Shown here: positions 24,386-33,748 of the stretch, one piece after another | Layout of the letters: each line of letters opens with the position of its first letter | Numbering within the stretch: position 1 is the stretch's first letter | Assembly (NCBI GenBank): GCA_965199905.1 | Contig: OZ241366.1 | Span: 868,001-932,000, forward strand | Origin: Ilyomonas sp965199905 | GTDB lineage: Bacteria; Bacteroidota; Bacteroidia; Chitinophagales; Chitinophagaceae | Reading direction: 5' to 3' | Length of the DNA: 64,000 bases | Translations under genes and position numbers: made by a program | The notes under the pieces: generated by a model | What the model was told of the DNA's origin: nothing | The model's database searches: none | Seen by the model: only the letters and a program-made list of their open reading frames with translations

Positions 24386-24537
24386 GCTTCAAAAGTATAG
24401 GGAAATGAATTCTTTTTCATCATTACTCTGTGTAGGCGTATGTAAATTTTGCCGGAATCAATGCAGATGCTCTTTCCCGCCCATATTGATTTTCTTCTTT
24501 GGCAAGAATCTTGAAATCAACACAAAAACAATTCGTT

Positions 24538-24813
24538 ATGAACACTCCAGATTTAAGCAATGTAAATCCGCAACATAAAGAAGGTCCGGTTGCGAAAAAA
24601 ATTGAAGAACAAACTTCAAAAATTCCCTCAGATGTATTCTTATGGGCTTCTTTCGCTTCCATGGCGGCGTCAGCTATTTTACAATTTACTACAAAAAGAA
24701 AGGAAAGCCTGTTTGTGGGTCAATGGGCAGCTCCATTCCTTTTGTTAGGCATTTATAATAAAATGGTTAAGCAATTCGGGCACGACCAGACAGAAACAGT
24801 ACCTAAAGGTTAA
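24538..24813 (+). CDS. Small conserved membrane protein of unknown function
   Basis: 91 residues from the ATG at 24538. A polar N-terminus (IEEQTSKIPSDVF) is followed by two hydrophobic segments (LWASFASMAASAILQF and WAAPFLLLGIYNKMV) flanking a KRKES turn. Similar two-TM proteins occur widely in Bacteroidota, but I cannot name the family. A strong bidirectional terminator follows. Confidence 0.65.
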   Translation: MNTPDLSNVNPQHKEGPVAKKIEEQTSKIPSDVFLWASFASMAASAILQFTTKRKESLFVGQWAAPFLLLGIYNKMVKQFGHDQTETVPKG

Positions 24814-24830
24814 AATGTCATTCCAAATAA

Positions 24831-24868
24831 AAAAATCCCGTAACATTATTATGCTGCGGGATTTTTTT
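24831..24868. terminator. Bidirectional terminator
   Basis: AAAAATCCCG (24831-24840) pairs with CGGGATTTTT (24857-24866); A-run before and T-run after. Lies between convergent genes ending at 24813 and 24882. Confidence 0.8.
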
Positions 24869-24881
24869 TATAAAGCTCTTT

Positions 24882-27392
24882 CTATTGCCCTACCATAAAC
24901 ATGGCATTGGCAAATAACAACTTTCCACCTTCCCAAAACTCGCGGAATAAAGGATCATCACCCATAAAAATAAGGTTGCCGTTGCCCACTTCCTGCACGC
25001 CAAACACAACCCCGTCTTTAATTTGCGCTTTGGTTTTATTGCCAACAAAACCCGCGATATAATTGTTCTTTTTAAATATGCCTACATTCCAGCCATCTTT
25101 CAAATAGCTGTACACATTTTTGTCTTGTTTCAATGAATAGTAATAATCGGGATAACCATAGCCTAACGGATGTGTGTTATCGATATAAACTTTATAGATT
25201 GAACCCGGAATAAACGTTGTTAAATCATCACGCTCGCGGTCGCCATATTTCTTTAGTAAAGCATAAGTGGTATCGCCGGATGTATCAGGCTTTTCTTCTT
25301 TCATCTTTATGTACCAATCGCCTCCAGCCATCTGTGCAACGGCATCCTGCATAGCAATGATTTTACCACCGCTTCTTATAAACGTTTTCAATTTTTCGGA
25401 AGTTGCATTATCGCCAAGCGCTGAAAAATTCCCATCGGGAAAAATCAATACATTGTACTTACTGATGTCAATGCGGTTAATATCCTCTGCATCAATAAGC
25501 GTTACCGGGTAATGAAGTGATTGCTCGAAGTAATGCCATACTTCTCCCGCACCTAATGAAGAAGCTTCATGACCCGTTATCAAGGCGACTTTAGGAGGAT
25601 GGATAAAGTGTACATCATACGAACCAAAATCGGAGCCTTTCTCTACAAAACCAGTCTCTGCTGCATCTGCCCGGATATGAAACGAGTCGCAAGCTTTATT
25701 TACGATTGTACTATAATCCGACAAGTTTCCGCCACGCAATACAATAAGCGTTCCAGGTGCGTAGTTTTTTTTGTTATAGGTAAATGCCTTTTCAGAAAAA
25801 CGAACTTTTACATTGTGAGATAAAAGGTATGCGAGTGCTTTTGCACCGGTGTAAGAAGTGTATGGAATAATAAATCCGTAATTAGTTTGTGTGGTTGAAA
25901 CGCGCGCCGGGACTGTGCTTGATTGTATCGGCAGCTTATCTTTTACACCATAAGCTTTTACGTTGTAAACATAAGGAAGCGACCATGCTGTGATATCGTA
26001 AGTATTGGAATCTTTCAAAACACTTTTTGGCTCAAATAAAATCTTTACCAATGTACCTCGCGGCTGGCAGGCCGACACTGCGAGTTGGTATCCTTCATCG
26101 GTATAATCTTCTTCTTTTCCATCCTGATAATCATATCCTTTAAAAGATTTTGAAGATGTAATTCCGTACTCAATTTTGTTATTCGATAGCAATGTTCCGA
26201 TAGCATCTAATTGCGTTTTATCTTTTGCAGTCAACACATACGTTTTATAAGATGCGTTCACACCATTAGCCGCATCTGTAAAAAACTTTTTGTATTCGGT
26301 TACCAGTTTTTCTGCATTTGCAGATGCCATTTCAAGGGTTGACATAGCGGTTGTAAAATGATGCGCCGCCCGGTCAGTTAACGTCAATGTATCGCCATCA
26401 TTTTTCAAAATACCAAGACCACCAGCCGGGCCACCACCCTGCTCAAACGTCATTCCAATGGCGCCATTATACATCGGGTATGTATCGCCATAAGACGGAT
26501 ATAAAAGATCGAATATTTGCCTGGTAAAATACAGCCATCCGTTCTGGTCAAAATACTTTGCATTATTCTTTCCGATGGTAACCTGAAAGTCGCGCTGCCA
26601 CTGCGTGATAGCCTCGTGGTAAGGCTCGGCAGCGGGGGCAAAATAGTAAGGCGCATTCGAGCCTTGCTCATGATAGTCTACATGAATTTGCGGCAGCCAG
26701 TCATTGTATTTTTTCATGCGCTGCTGCGTTTCAATCTGCGTTTGCCAGGCCCAGTCCCGGTTCAAATCAAAATTGTAATGATTGCTTCTTCCACCCGGCC
26801 AAGGCTCTTGATGTTCTCTTGCTTGCGGGTCGGGGTTGTATGTGTCGCCAACAACAGAATTATACCAGTTTATATAACGATCCCTGCCATCAGGGTTTAC
26901 GCAGGGATCTATAATAACAACCGTATTTTTCAGCCATTCTTTTGTTTGTTTATTGTTGTCATCAACAAGCGCAAATAAAGTAAGCATCGCCGCTTCGGAT
27001 GATGATGTTTCATTGCCATGCACATTATAACTCAACCAAACCACAGCCGGTGCGCCATTTGTTTGTGCAGCCACACCATCATTCAACGAACCGGAAATAC
27101 GAAGATTGTTTTTGCGAATCTCTTCAAGCCTTTGCAGGTTTTCGGGCAAAGCAATGTAGGCCAGCATTAACTCTTTGCCTTCATTGGTTTTGCCATAATC
27201 TTCCACCTTTACCATAAATGGCTTTGCGGAGGCGACAGCTTTAAAATAATCGTCTACTTTATAGCAAGGCGTGAAGCGCGCGCCTACTTTGTATCCTAAG
27301 AATTGCTCAGGCGATAAAAGCTGCGAAGAAGCCGGCAGGGAAAAGTAAATGCAGAGTAGTGCAGAGAGGATGCATTTTACAGTTGGTTTCAT
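24882..27392 (-). CDS. M14 family zinc carboxypeptidase, secreted
   Basis: 836 residues from the ATG at 27392 (MKPTVKCILSALLCIYF, signal peptide). The M14 domain (~50-370) shows the zinc motif HGNETSS, NPDGRDRY, the third ligand region HVDYHEQGS, and the catalytic Glu in GMTFEQGGGP. A C-terminal segment of ~450 residues, including a glutamine-amidotransferase-like part (VLIFPDGNFSALG, IAMQDAVAQMAGG), is common in large Bacteroidota M14 proteins. It probably degrades peptides in the envelope or outside. A stand-alone gene. Confidence 0.88.
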   Translation of the reverse strand: MKPTVKCILSALLCIYFSLPASSQLLSPEQFLGYKVGARFTPCYKVDDYFKAVASAKPFMVKVEDYGKTNEGKELMLAYIALPENLQRLEEIRKNNLRISGSLNDGVAAQTNGAPAVVWLSYNVHGNETSSSEAAMLTLFALVDDNNKQTKEWLKNTVVIIDPCVNPDGRDRYINWYNSVVGDTYNPDPQAREHQEPWPGGRSNHYNFDLNRDWAWQTQIETQQRMKKYNDWLPQIHVDYHEQGSNAPYYFAPAAEPYHEAITQWQRDFQVTIGKNNAKYFDQNGWLYFTRQIFDLLYPSYGDTYPMYNGAIGMTFEQGGGPAGGLGILKNDGDTLTLTDRAAHHFTTAMSTLEMASANAEKLVTEYKKFFTDAANGVNASYKTYVLTAKDKTQLDAIGTLLSNNKIEYGITSSKSFKGYDYQDGKEEDYTDEGYQLAVSACQPRGTLVKILFEPKSVLKDSNTYDITAWSLPYVYNVKAYGVKDKLPIQSSTVPARVSTTQTNYGFIIPYTSYTGAKALAYLLSHNVKVRFSEKAFTYNKKNYAPGTLIVLRGGNLSDYSTIVNKACDSFHIRADAAETGFVEKGSDFGSYDVHFIHPPKVALITGHEASSLGAGEVWHYFEQSLHYPVTLIDAEDINRIDISKYNVLIFPDGNFSALGDNATSEKLKTFIRSGGKIIAMQDAVAQMAGGDWYIKMKEEKPDTSGDTTYALLKKYGDRERDDLTTFIPGSIYKVYIDNTHPLGYGYPDYYYSLKQDKNVYSYLKDGWNVGIFKKNNYIAGFVGNKTKAQIKDGVVFGVQEVGNGNLIFMGDDPLFREFWEGGKLLFANAMFMVGQ

Positions 27393-27639
27393 CAGGTGAA
27401 AATAGAGTACAACCACATTCTTACCAATCCTTTTTGCCGGATTGCTTTTGTCAATGCAAAGAATTACAATTCATATCTCCGGACATCTTAATTAAAGCAT
27501 AGTTGTTTATAAAGATAACAACCTGATTGTTGCCCCACAATGGTTCTTTATGTGTAGAAAGTGAAGAAGCCAAAGGTGTTGTTTTCAGTTTTACATTAAC
27601 TCTTTTAAACCCTAAAACAGCGATAGCAATGAAGCTTAA

Positions 27640-27898
27640 AATTAATTTGTGATGATGATGGAATATTGGATACGCTTACCATGGTTTTAAACAACAAGGG
27701 TACGATGTAACGACAGAAATTAATAGTATGTGCATATACACTAAAAAGAACCAGGACACCAAAACACATCGTGTTGTATTGTAAGCAAGCCGCGATGGCG
27801 CTAAAGTAGCGAAGCGCTCCGGTGCAGATGATTACTTTGAAAAACCTTTCGATATAAAAAATTTAATTGCCAAAATCAAGACTTATATACAAAGCTGA
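27640..27898 (+). pseudogene. Response-regulator receiver domain, decayed
   Basis: No intact frame, but the pieces of a CheY-like domain follow in order: DDDGILDTLTMVLNN, then in another frame QGYDVTTEINSMC, KNQDTKTHRVV, and finally SRDGAKVAKRSGADDYFEKPF with DIKNLIAKIKTYIQS and a stop at 27896-27898. The GADDYFEKPF segment is the hallmark Lys-Pro end of receiver domains. At least one frameshift, one stop and loss of the phosphoacceptor region. Flanking 27393-27640 holds no gene. Confidence 0.7.
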
Positions 27899-28336
27899 TT
27901 ATACGCGCATGTAATCGCCCTTCCAGTTCTGTATTGATTTTTTAATGTTGCGTGGCGACAAGTTTTCTTTTACAGTTCGGTCTATTAAAGGAAGCAATTC
28001 ATCATCCGAAGCAAAACGCAAAGCCGCTATTTGCCCAAAAGAAAACTGAGGCTCCAACTGCCTGAAGCTTTTGCCTGTAAGCTCGAAATAACGCAGCCGT
28101 ATTTCAAGCCTGACGATACGGTTCTGATTGCCCAATGCATAATGCTGACGCATCATGACCGCTACGGCAAAAATGAATAGCAACACAACGGTTATCCATA
28201 TATAAAATATCTGCTGAAGAGGTGAATGAAAAATATTATAGGCGCTGATAAAAATAGCAGCCATCAACAAGGGCAGCAGCACAAAATGATGCGCCGGGTA
28301 AAAGCGGACATGATTCTTAAAATTTTGTTCTTTCAT
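27899..28336 (-). CDS. DUF6526 family membrane protein
   Basis: 145 residues. Two TM segments (about 18-35 and 43-62) follow a short FKNHVRFYPAHHFVL start, then MRQHYALGNQNRIVRLE-x-RLRYFELTG. This layout is that of the DUF6526 proteins of Bacteroidota and some Firmicutes. Function unknown. Its stop touches the end of the receiver pseudogene. Confidence 0.75.
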   Translation of the reverse strand: MKEQNFKNHVRFYPAHHFVLLPLLMAAIFISAYNIFHSPLQQIFYIWITVVLLFIFAVAVMMRQHYALGNQNRIVRLEIRLRYFELTGKSFRQLEPQFSFGQIAALRFASDDELLPLIDRTVKENLSPRNIKKSIQNWKGDYMRV

Positions 28337-28443
28337 AAAACAAAATTAACAGGCAACCGACATAACTTTTGTTCTTGTTTATTAAAAGAAAGGATTGCTT
28401 TTGTAATGGCTTTTAGCAAGGTTGCCCTTTATTCCAAATAAAA

Positions 28444-28471
28444 AAATCCCGGCATTATCGAGCCGGGATTT
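28444..28471 (-). terminator. Terminator of the ERF gene
   Basis: Perfect 10-bp stem AAATCCCGGC/GCCGGGATTT, T-run on the minus strand. Confidence 0.8.
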
Positions 28472-28498
28472 ACATATCCTGTCTTTTGAACTTGTAAC

Positions 28499-29104
28499 CT
28501 AATTATCGGAATACGCCACGCTATTGATAATGGTTTGCAACGAAGCTCTAACCTGTTTGTTAAGCTTGAAGTGTTGCGCAATTTGTTCCAGCGTGGTTGT
28601 TTTATTTTTAAGGCGGGTTATAATCTTTTCGTATACTTTAGAATCCTGATTTAACCAGGGCTTGTCTGTTGCTTCAGCCTTTGCTTCTGCTTTCCGGGCA
28701 GCCGCCGGCGTAGATGCACCATGCGTGGCCGCATTGGCGTCATCGTCTTCATCAATGTTCAACCCAAGCACAGCAGCCAGCGCATAACGACGCATGTAAC
28801 TTATTGCACTGCCTTGCGCCTGCGGGTCGCTTTTCGAGGGATTCATAAAGTAATCGGTTTGCATGTACTCGCCGCTGTCCGAATGCATCAAAACGGTGGT
28901 TAAACCATTCTGCCCGGTAGGAAACTGCGTGAACGATAGACCGCTGTCAATAAGAGGCATTTTTATCGTTTCCAGAATGTTTGACAGCGTTGCATACTTA
29001 CTGTTGAAAAACGGGTTGATAGCATCTTTATTTACCTTACCCATTTTTGCCTGAAACTGGCTGAGCGCCTTGGCAATGTTGACGATTGATTGAGATTTTT
29101 CCAT
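28499..29104 (-). CDS. ERF family single-strand annealing protein
   Basis: 201 residues. IVNIAKALSQFQAKMGKV, NPFFNSKYATLSNILETI, GLSFTQFPTGQNGLTTVL and the end of the core, GSAISYMRRYALAAVLGL with DEDDDAN, are the ERF superfamily pattern. These are usually phage proteins that anneal complementary single strands. The C-terminal ~60 residues are a linker and a small helical part. Here no phage genes are nearby, so it looks like a domesticated or leftover recombination gene. Confidence 0.88.
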   Translation of the reverse strand: MEKSQSIVNIAKALSQFQAKMGKVNKDAINPFFNSKYATLSNILETIKMPLIDSGLSFTQFPTGQNGLTTVLMHSDSGEYMQTDYFMNPSKSDPQAQGSAISYMRRYALAAVLGLNIDEDDDANAATHGASTPAAARKAEAKAEATDKPWLNQDSKVYEKIITRLKNKTTTLEQIAQHFKLNKQVRASLQTIINSVAYSDN

Positions 29105-29598
29105 AGCCTTAAATTGTTCCGCTAAATTACCAAACTTTTTAGCAAAACACCAAATGAAAATGTGAAAAATTTGTTGATAAATTGCTTGCGGTACTAATGA
29201 AATAATGACGAAACCTTATCAATATATAATTATTGATAATCAATCATTTGTAAAATATTTAGACATGAAGATTTGAGTGTCTTGCAAGAACATAAAAGAT
29301 GTTTTATTTTGCTAAATAATTCGGTAATAAAACTTTTGATTCTTCCCTTTTTGTATGAATATGGAAAAGCGTAAGCATTGAAAAACTAAACATTGGACTA
29401 CAATCAAGAATATTTTTGATGCACTAAAAATGGTCTAACTTATATTTCATCCGGAGAAAACAAAAAGGCATACATACTTAATCATTTGATGATAGGAATA
29501 AGCTAATGACTAATACGTATCAGATAGCCGCTGCATCCGTAGCTAAGACAAGATATTGTTATTGATTTGTTCAGTCAATAAACGTCTTCATCTACAAA
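29105..29598. other. Gene-free AT-rich region
   Basis: About 500 bases with no frame I can support on either strand and no homology I recognise. It may contain the ERF promoter and decayed material. Confidence 0.5.
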
Positions 29599-29636
29599 AA
29601 CAAAAGCCCGTTCTGTTGTAAGAACGGGCTTTTGTT
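29599..29636 (-). terminator. Terminator of the aminotransferase gene
   Basis: Perfect 16-bp stem built on AAAAGCCCGTTCT/AGAACGGGCTTTT with a 6-base loop. Confidence 0.85.
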
Positions 29637-29649
29637 ATCACCAGTTATC

Positions 29650-30840
29650 TTATTTCAGCTTCGCTAAAGCTTCTTTAATTCTTGCCCATCCTTTTTCAAT
29701 ATTCTGCATGCTGTTGGCAAATGAAAAACGTACACATTTTGGCTCACCAAAAGCATCACCCATTACCGACGATACATGCGCAGTGTTCAACAAATACATA
29801 CTGAAATCAGCAGCATTATTAATGGTATTGGTACCGTCGCTTTTTCCATAGTAAGAAGATACATCAGGGAAAATATAGAACGCGCCTTCCGGTTCAAAAC
29901 AAGTAATGCCCGGCACTTCTTTTATCAATTCTAAAACGCGTTTTCTTCTTCGTGTAAATTCTTCCACCATTTCCATACTCGGACGAAGATCAGTGGTTAA
30001 AGCCGTAATGGCAGCGCGTTGCGTGATGGATGAAGTGGCACTTGTAAACTGCCCCTGCAGCTTTTCGCAGGCTTTGGCAATCTCAACATTGGAAGCGATA
30101 TAACCAAGACGCCAGCCTGTCATAGCAAAGCCTTTGCTCAAGCCATTGATAACAACCACACGGTCCTTCAATTCAGGAAACTGTGCAATGCTTTCATGCT
30201 CACCAACAAAGTTGATGTACTCATAAATTTCATCGGCAAGAATGGTAATATCCGGGTGCTTTAGAAAGACATCTTTTAGCGCAGCCAGTTCTTCTTTGCT
30301 ATATACAGCGCCGCTTGGGTTGCATGGCGAAGAGAACATAAAAACTTTTGTTCTGTCTGTAATCGCTTCCTCCAGTTGCTGCGGTGTTATTTTGAAACCC
30401 TTCTCTTCTTCCGAGCGAATTTCCACCACTTTGCCGCGGGCAATTTTTACCAGTTCACTATACGTTACCCAGTAAGGCGTGGGAATAATTACTTCATCAT
30501 CATCATCTACCAACGCCAGTATTACATTGGCTAAACTTTGCTTGGCGCCTGTAGAGACAACTATATTTTCTGGTTTGTAATCGAGGTTGTTATCACGCTT
30601 AAATTTTGTACAAACGGCTTCGCGCAGATCGGGATAACCGGAAACGGGTGTGTAGTGGCTCCAGTTGTCCTCAATGGCTTTTACAGCTGCGTCTTTAATG
30701 TGCTGAGGTGTATCAAAATCGGGTTCGCCGAGGCTAAGATCAATCACATCAATTCCTTTGGCGCGAAGCTCGCGACCGAGTTTTGCCATCTTCAGTGTTT
30801 CAGGCTCGGCAAAGCGATTTAATAACGATGATAAATGCAT
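29650..30840 (-). CDS. Class I pyridoxal-phosphate aminotransferase (aspartate aminotransferase type)
   Basis: 396 residues from the ATG at 30840 (MHLSSLLNRFAEPETLKM). Family motifs are DLSLGEPDFDTP, SHYTPVSGYPDLREAV, the PLP-binding Lys in VVINGLSKGFAMTGWRLGY, SSPCNPSGAVY and ADEIYEYINF. This is the prokaryotic subgroup I-gamma type, which transfers amino groups between aspartate or other amino acids and 2-oxoglutarate. Cytoplasmic, homodimeric. Exact amino-acid preference cannot be read from sequence. Confidence 0.92.
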   Translation of the reverse strand: MHLSSLLNRFAEPETLKMAKLGRELRAKGIDVIDLSLGEPDFDTPQHIKDAAVKAIEDNWSHYTPVSGYPDLREAVCTKFKRDNNLDYKPENIVVSTGAKQSLANVILALVDDDDEVIIPTPYWVTYSELVKIARGKVVEIRSEEEKGFKITPQQLEEAITDRTKVFMFSSPCNPSGAVYSKEELAALKDVFLKHPDITILADEIYEYINFVGEHESIAQFPELKDRVVVINGLSKGFAMTGWRLGYIASNVEIAKACEKLQGQFTSATSSITQRAAITALTTDLRPSMEMVEEFTRRRKRVLELIKEVPGITCFEPEGAFYIFPDVSSYYGKSDGTNTINNAADFSMYLLNTAHVSSVMGDAFGEPKCVRFSFANSMQNIEKGWARIKEALAKLK

Positions 30841-31064
30841 AACGGTCAATAAAAATTTGTGGCGCGAAGGTAGGAGGAAAAATAATGTTCGATGTTGGAT
30901 GTATCTGTAAGATGAGTTTTATTCAGATACTCAAATTATGCCCGTGCTATCAGGCTTCGGTTGCGTTATAAAAGTGTTATAGATGCACTGCAAATAATGA
31001 ATCTGCTTCTTATCCAAACCTCAATTATATTGGTTTCAGGTTACTGCATTTGTGAATAAAAAAA

Positions 31065-31086
31065 GGCCGTCCTGGAAAAGACGGCC
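31065..31086 (-). terminator. Terminator of the pst operon
   Basis: GGCCGTC (31065-31071) and GACGGCC (31080-31086) followed by an eight-T run on the minus strand, 36 bases after pstB. Confidence 0.75.
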
Positions 31087-31121
31087 AGTTTGCTCAAACG
31101 TATACCCTCTTACACAAATTG

Positions 31122-31922
31122 TCAGTGGCCTACTCTCATATATTCCTTCAGGATATCTGTCTGTGGATTGTTGAAAATATCTTCAGCATTTCCATGCTCG
31201 ACGATCTCCCCGTAATACATGAACACGACATAATCGGCAAGGCGTTTTGCCTGCCGTAAAATGTGTGTGACCATGATAATTGTGTAATCGGTTTTCAGCT
31301 TTACAAATTCTTCCTCGATAACGCGGCTGCTAATAGGATCTAACGCCGAAGTAGGCTCATCTGCCAAAATAATTTCAGGCTCAACAGCTAAGCCCCTGGC
31401 TAAACATAAACGTTGCTGCTGACCAATGGAAAGACGTTGTGCGCTTGTTTTTAAACGGTCTTTTACTTCATCCCACAAAGCCACTTCGCGCAAATGTTTT
31501 TCTACTTTTTCTGCAATGATTTGTTTGTTTTTTACACCTTTTAGTTTCAAGCCATAAGCGATATTTTCATAAATGCTCATGGGTAAAGGAAAAGGACGCT
31601 GCATTACAAGCCCCATCTTTTGACGGATAGAAGTAATGTCGCGTGTTTCGTTTAAAATATTTTCGCCGTCAATCTCAATAGCTCCGGTAAGTTTCAGTTC
31701 GCTGTACAAATCGGTCAGGCGGTTCATACACTTCAGAAGTGTTGTTTTACCACAACCGGATGGACCTAATAAAACGGTTACTTTATTTTTTGGGATCGTG
31801 ATGTTTATGTCCTTCAGAATGTGTGATGATTTGCTGTGTACATTCAGATTTTTGATGCTCATTACGGGCACTTTGCCCGTGACTGCCTGGTATTGCATGT
31901 CTTTAGTTTCTGTTGTGTTCAT
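31122..31922 (-). CDS. pstB: Phosphate ABC transporter ATP-binding protein
   Basis: 266 residues. Walker A GPSGCGKTTL, Q-loop MQRPFPLPMS, signature LSIGQQQRLCLARGLA, Walker B IILADEPTSALDP and H-loop MVTH. The VMQRPFPLPMSIYENIAYG segment is specific to PstB. It energises inner-membrane phosphate import. Last gene of pstSCAB; phoU, which often follows, is absent. Confidence 0.95.
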   Translation of the reverse strand: MNTTETKDMQYQAVTGKVPVMSIKNLNVHSKSSHILKDINITIPKNKVTVLLGPSGCGKTTLLKCMNRLTDLYSELKLTGAIEIDGENILNETRDITSIRQKMGLVMQRPFPLPMSIYENIAYGLKLKGVKNKQIIAEKVEKHLREVALWDEVKDRLKTSAQRLSIGQQQRLCLARGLAVEPEIILADEPTSALDPISSRVIEEEFVKLKTDYTIIMVTHILRQAKRLADYVVFMYYGEIVEHGNAEDIFNNPQTDILKEYMRVGH

Positions 31923-31972
31923 AATCAGTAATTACGTTTGAGATAAATAATTTTACTTCAGCCGCCAAGCCT

Positions 31973-32809
31973 TTATTTTTTTCGGTAAAGAAATCTTGCC
32001 GTTACGCTAATCACCAATACGATCGCTGTTAATACAATGGCAGCCGCAAACGCACGGTTCTGTACTTCTTCTATCGGCGAGCCAAGCTGGAAGAAGATAG
32101 ACAAGGGTAAAGTAGCCGCGGGATCGCTTAATTTTTCAGGAATATGATCCGTATATCCTGCCGTAAATAGTACAGATGCCGCATCGCCGATGCCGCGCCC
32201 GAAGGCTAACAAAATAGCAGTTGCAAAGCCTGGTAAAGCCTGGCGAAAAAAGATTTTAAAAGCTATCTCTGTTTTGGTAGAACCCAATGAATACGCAGCT
32301 TCCTGCAGACCAATCGGGATGGTCATCAGCACTTCATCCATAGCGCGAATCATGATGGGCGAGATAAGCGTAGCAACCGTTACAATGCCGGCTCCAAGCG
32401 AATTGCGCAAGCCGAGATACATCATTAAAATAAAACCAAACGCACCAAATACAATGGAAGGCACGCCCCAGAGTACATCGAGAAAAAAGCGGATGCCAAC
32501 TAATAATTTGGGATAGCGAATGAGGTAAATATTTATAAATAAAGCTACCGGCAAACTTAACACAAAAGCTAATACAGTGGCGCCGAACGCAAGATAAAAG
32601 GAACCGATGAGAGCATTGGCAATACCGCCGCCGCCGCCCATGTAGAAACCACCTTTCGGCTCTTGCGTTAACACTTCCCAGGTTAAAGCTGAAGAGCCTT
32701 TCAGGATGATATTATAAATGATGTGTACTAAAACCAGCACAATCAACAAAGTGATGAAGCCGGATAAATACTTAAAGAATTTTTCTTCCCATTTGCGCCT
32801 GAGTGTCAT
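31973..32809 (-). CDS. pstA: Phosphate ABC transporter permease PstA
   Basis: 278 residues, six TM segments. The BPD-type permease loop EAAYSLGSTKTEIAFKIFF is visible, with VLWGVPSIVFGAFG before it. Forms the channel with PstC. Start ATG overlaps the pstC stop (ATGA). Confidence 0.93.
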   Translation of the reverse strand: MTLRRKWEEKFFKYLSGFITLLIVLVLVHIIYNIILKGSSALTWEVLTQEPKGGFYMGGGGGIANALIGSFYLAFGATVLAFVLSLPVALFINIYLIRYPKLLVGIRFFLDVLWGVPSIVFGAFGFILMMYLGLRNSLGAGIVTVATLISPIMIRAMDEVLMTIPIGLQEAAYSLGSTKTEIAFKIFFRQALPGFATAILLAFGRGIGDAASVLFTAGYTDHIPEKLSDPAATLPLSIFFQLGSPIEEVQNRAFAAAIVLTAIVLVISVTARFLYRKK

Positions 32810-33735
32810 ATCGCTTCAGATTTATAGATGATGAAACGGAAAATTACATTGATGGTTACGATGATAAGAAACAACAATAAGCAACCAAACATTAAGGCAG
32901 AATCATAAGTAGGAACCGACATCATTTCGCCATAATTATTGGCAATCAATGCAGGCAAAGGATAACCGGCATCAAACACAGATTGCGGTACCTGCACAAC
33001 GTTTCCTACTACCATCATTACCGCGATGGTTTCTCCTAATGCTTTTGAAAAGCCAAGCCCAAAAGCCGAGATAATACCGGTTGCGCCTTTGCGCAGAAAC
33101 ACATGCTTGATAGTTTCCCATTTGGTTGAGCCTAATGATAAAGCGGCTTCGCCCAACTCAACTGGAATCTGGCGAAATACTTCGAGTATCATGTTTAGAA
33201 TATATGGCACACTCATAACACTTAGCACTAAAGCACCGGATAAAATGCTATAGCCCAAAGAATCAGCATGAAACATAGGCGCAATTTTATCTGCCACCAA
33301 AGGCACAATAACCAGCACTCCCCAAACGCCGTAAACCACCGAAGGGATACCGGCAAGAATATCTATCACCGGGCGCATAAAACGCAGCATCCATTGCGGC
33401 GCAAACTGCGTAAGATAAATGGATGCCAGCAGGCATAAAGGACATGAAATGATAAGCGCGATAATGGTAACTTCCACAGAGCTTACAATGAACGGTAAAA
33501 AACCAAACTGACCTTCGCCCGGGCTCCAGTCGCTTGAAGAAATCAATTTATATAGCGGCTGACTGTGCCATAAATCGCTCGACTTAAAAACCAACCCTAA
33601 GCCAATTGCTAATGGCAGAAGAAGAAAAAAAGTAAGACATACAATCATCCATTTCGATGAGATATTGTCCCATATTTTTCGCCGCGTTAATGAAAAATTT
33701 GTTGAGGAGTCGGGTGCAATCAATGCTACACTCAT
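32806..33735 (-). CDS. pstC: Phosphate ABC transporter permease PstC
   Basis: 309 residues, six TM segments. A long periplasmic loop before the second TM; DILAGIPSVVYGVWGVLVI and the EAALSLGSTKWETIKHVFL coupling loop are typical. Located 13 bases after pstS and overlapping pstA. Confidence 0.94.
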   Translation of the reverse strand: MSVALIAPDSSTNFSLTRRKIWDNISSKWMIVCLTFFLLLPLAIGLGLVFKSSDLWHSQPLYKLISSSDWSPGEGQFGFLPFIVSSVEVTIIALIISCPLCLLASIYLTQFAPQWMLRFMRPVIDILAGIPSVVYGVWGVLVIVPLVADKIAPMFHADSLGYSILSGALVLSVMSVPYILNMILEVFRQIPVELGEAALSLGSTKWETIKHVFLRKGATGIISAFGLGFSKALGETIAVMMVVGNVVQVPQSVFDAGYPLPALIANNYGEMMSVPTYDSALMFGCLLLFLIIVTINVIFRFIIYKSEAI

Positions 33736-33748
33736 AGCCGCTTTGGTT

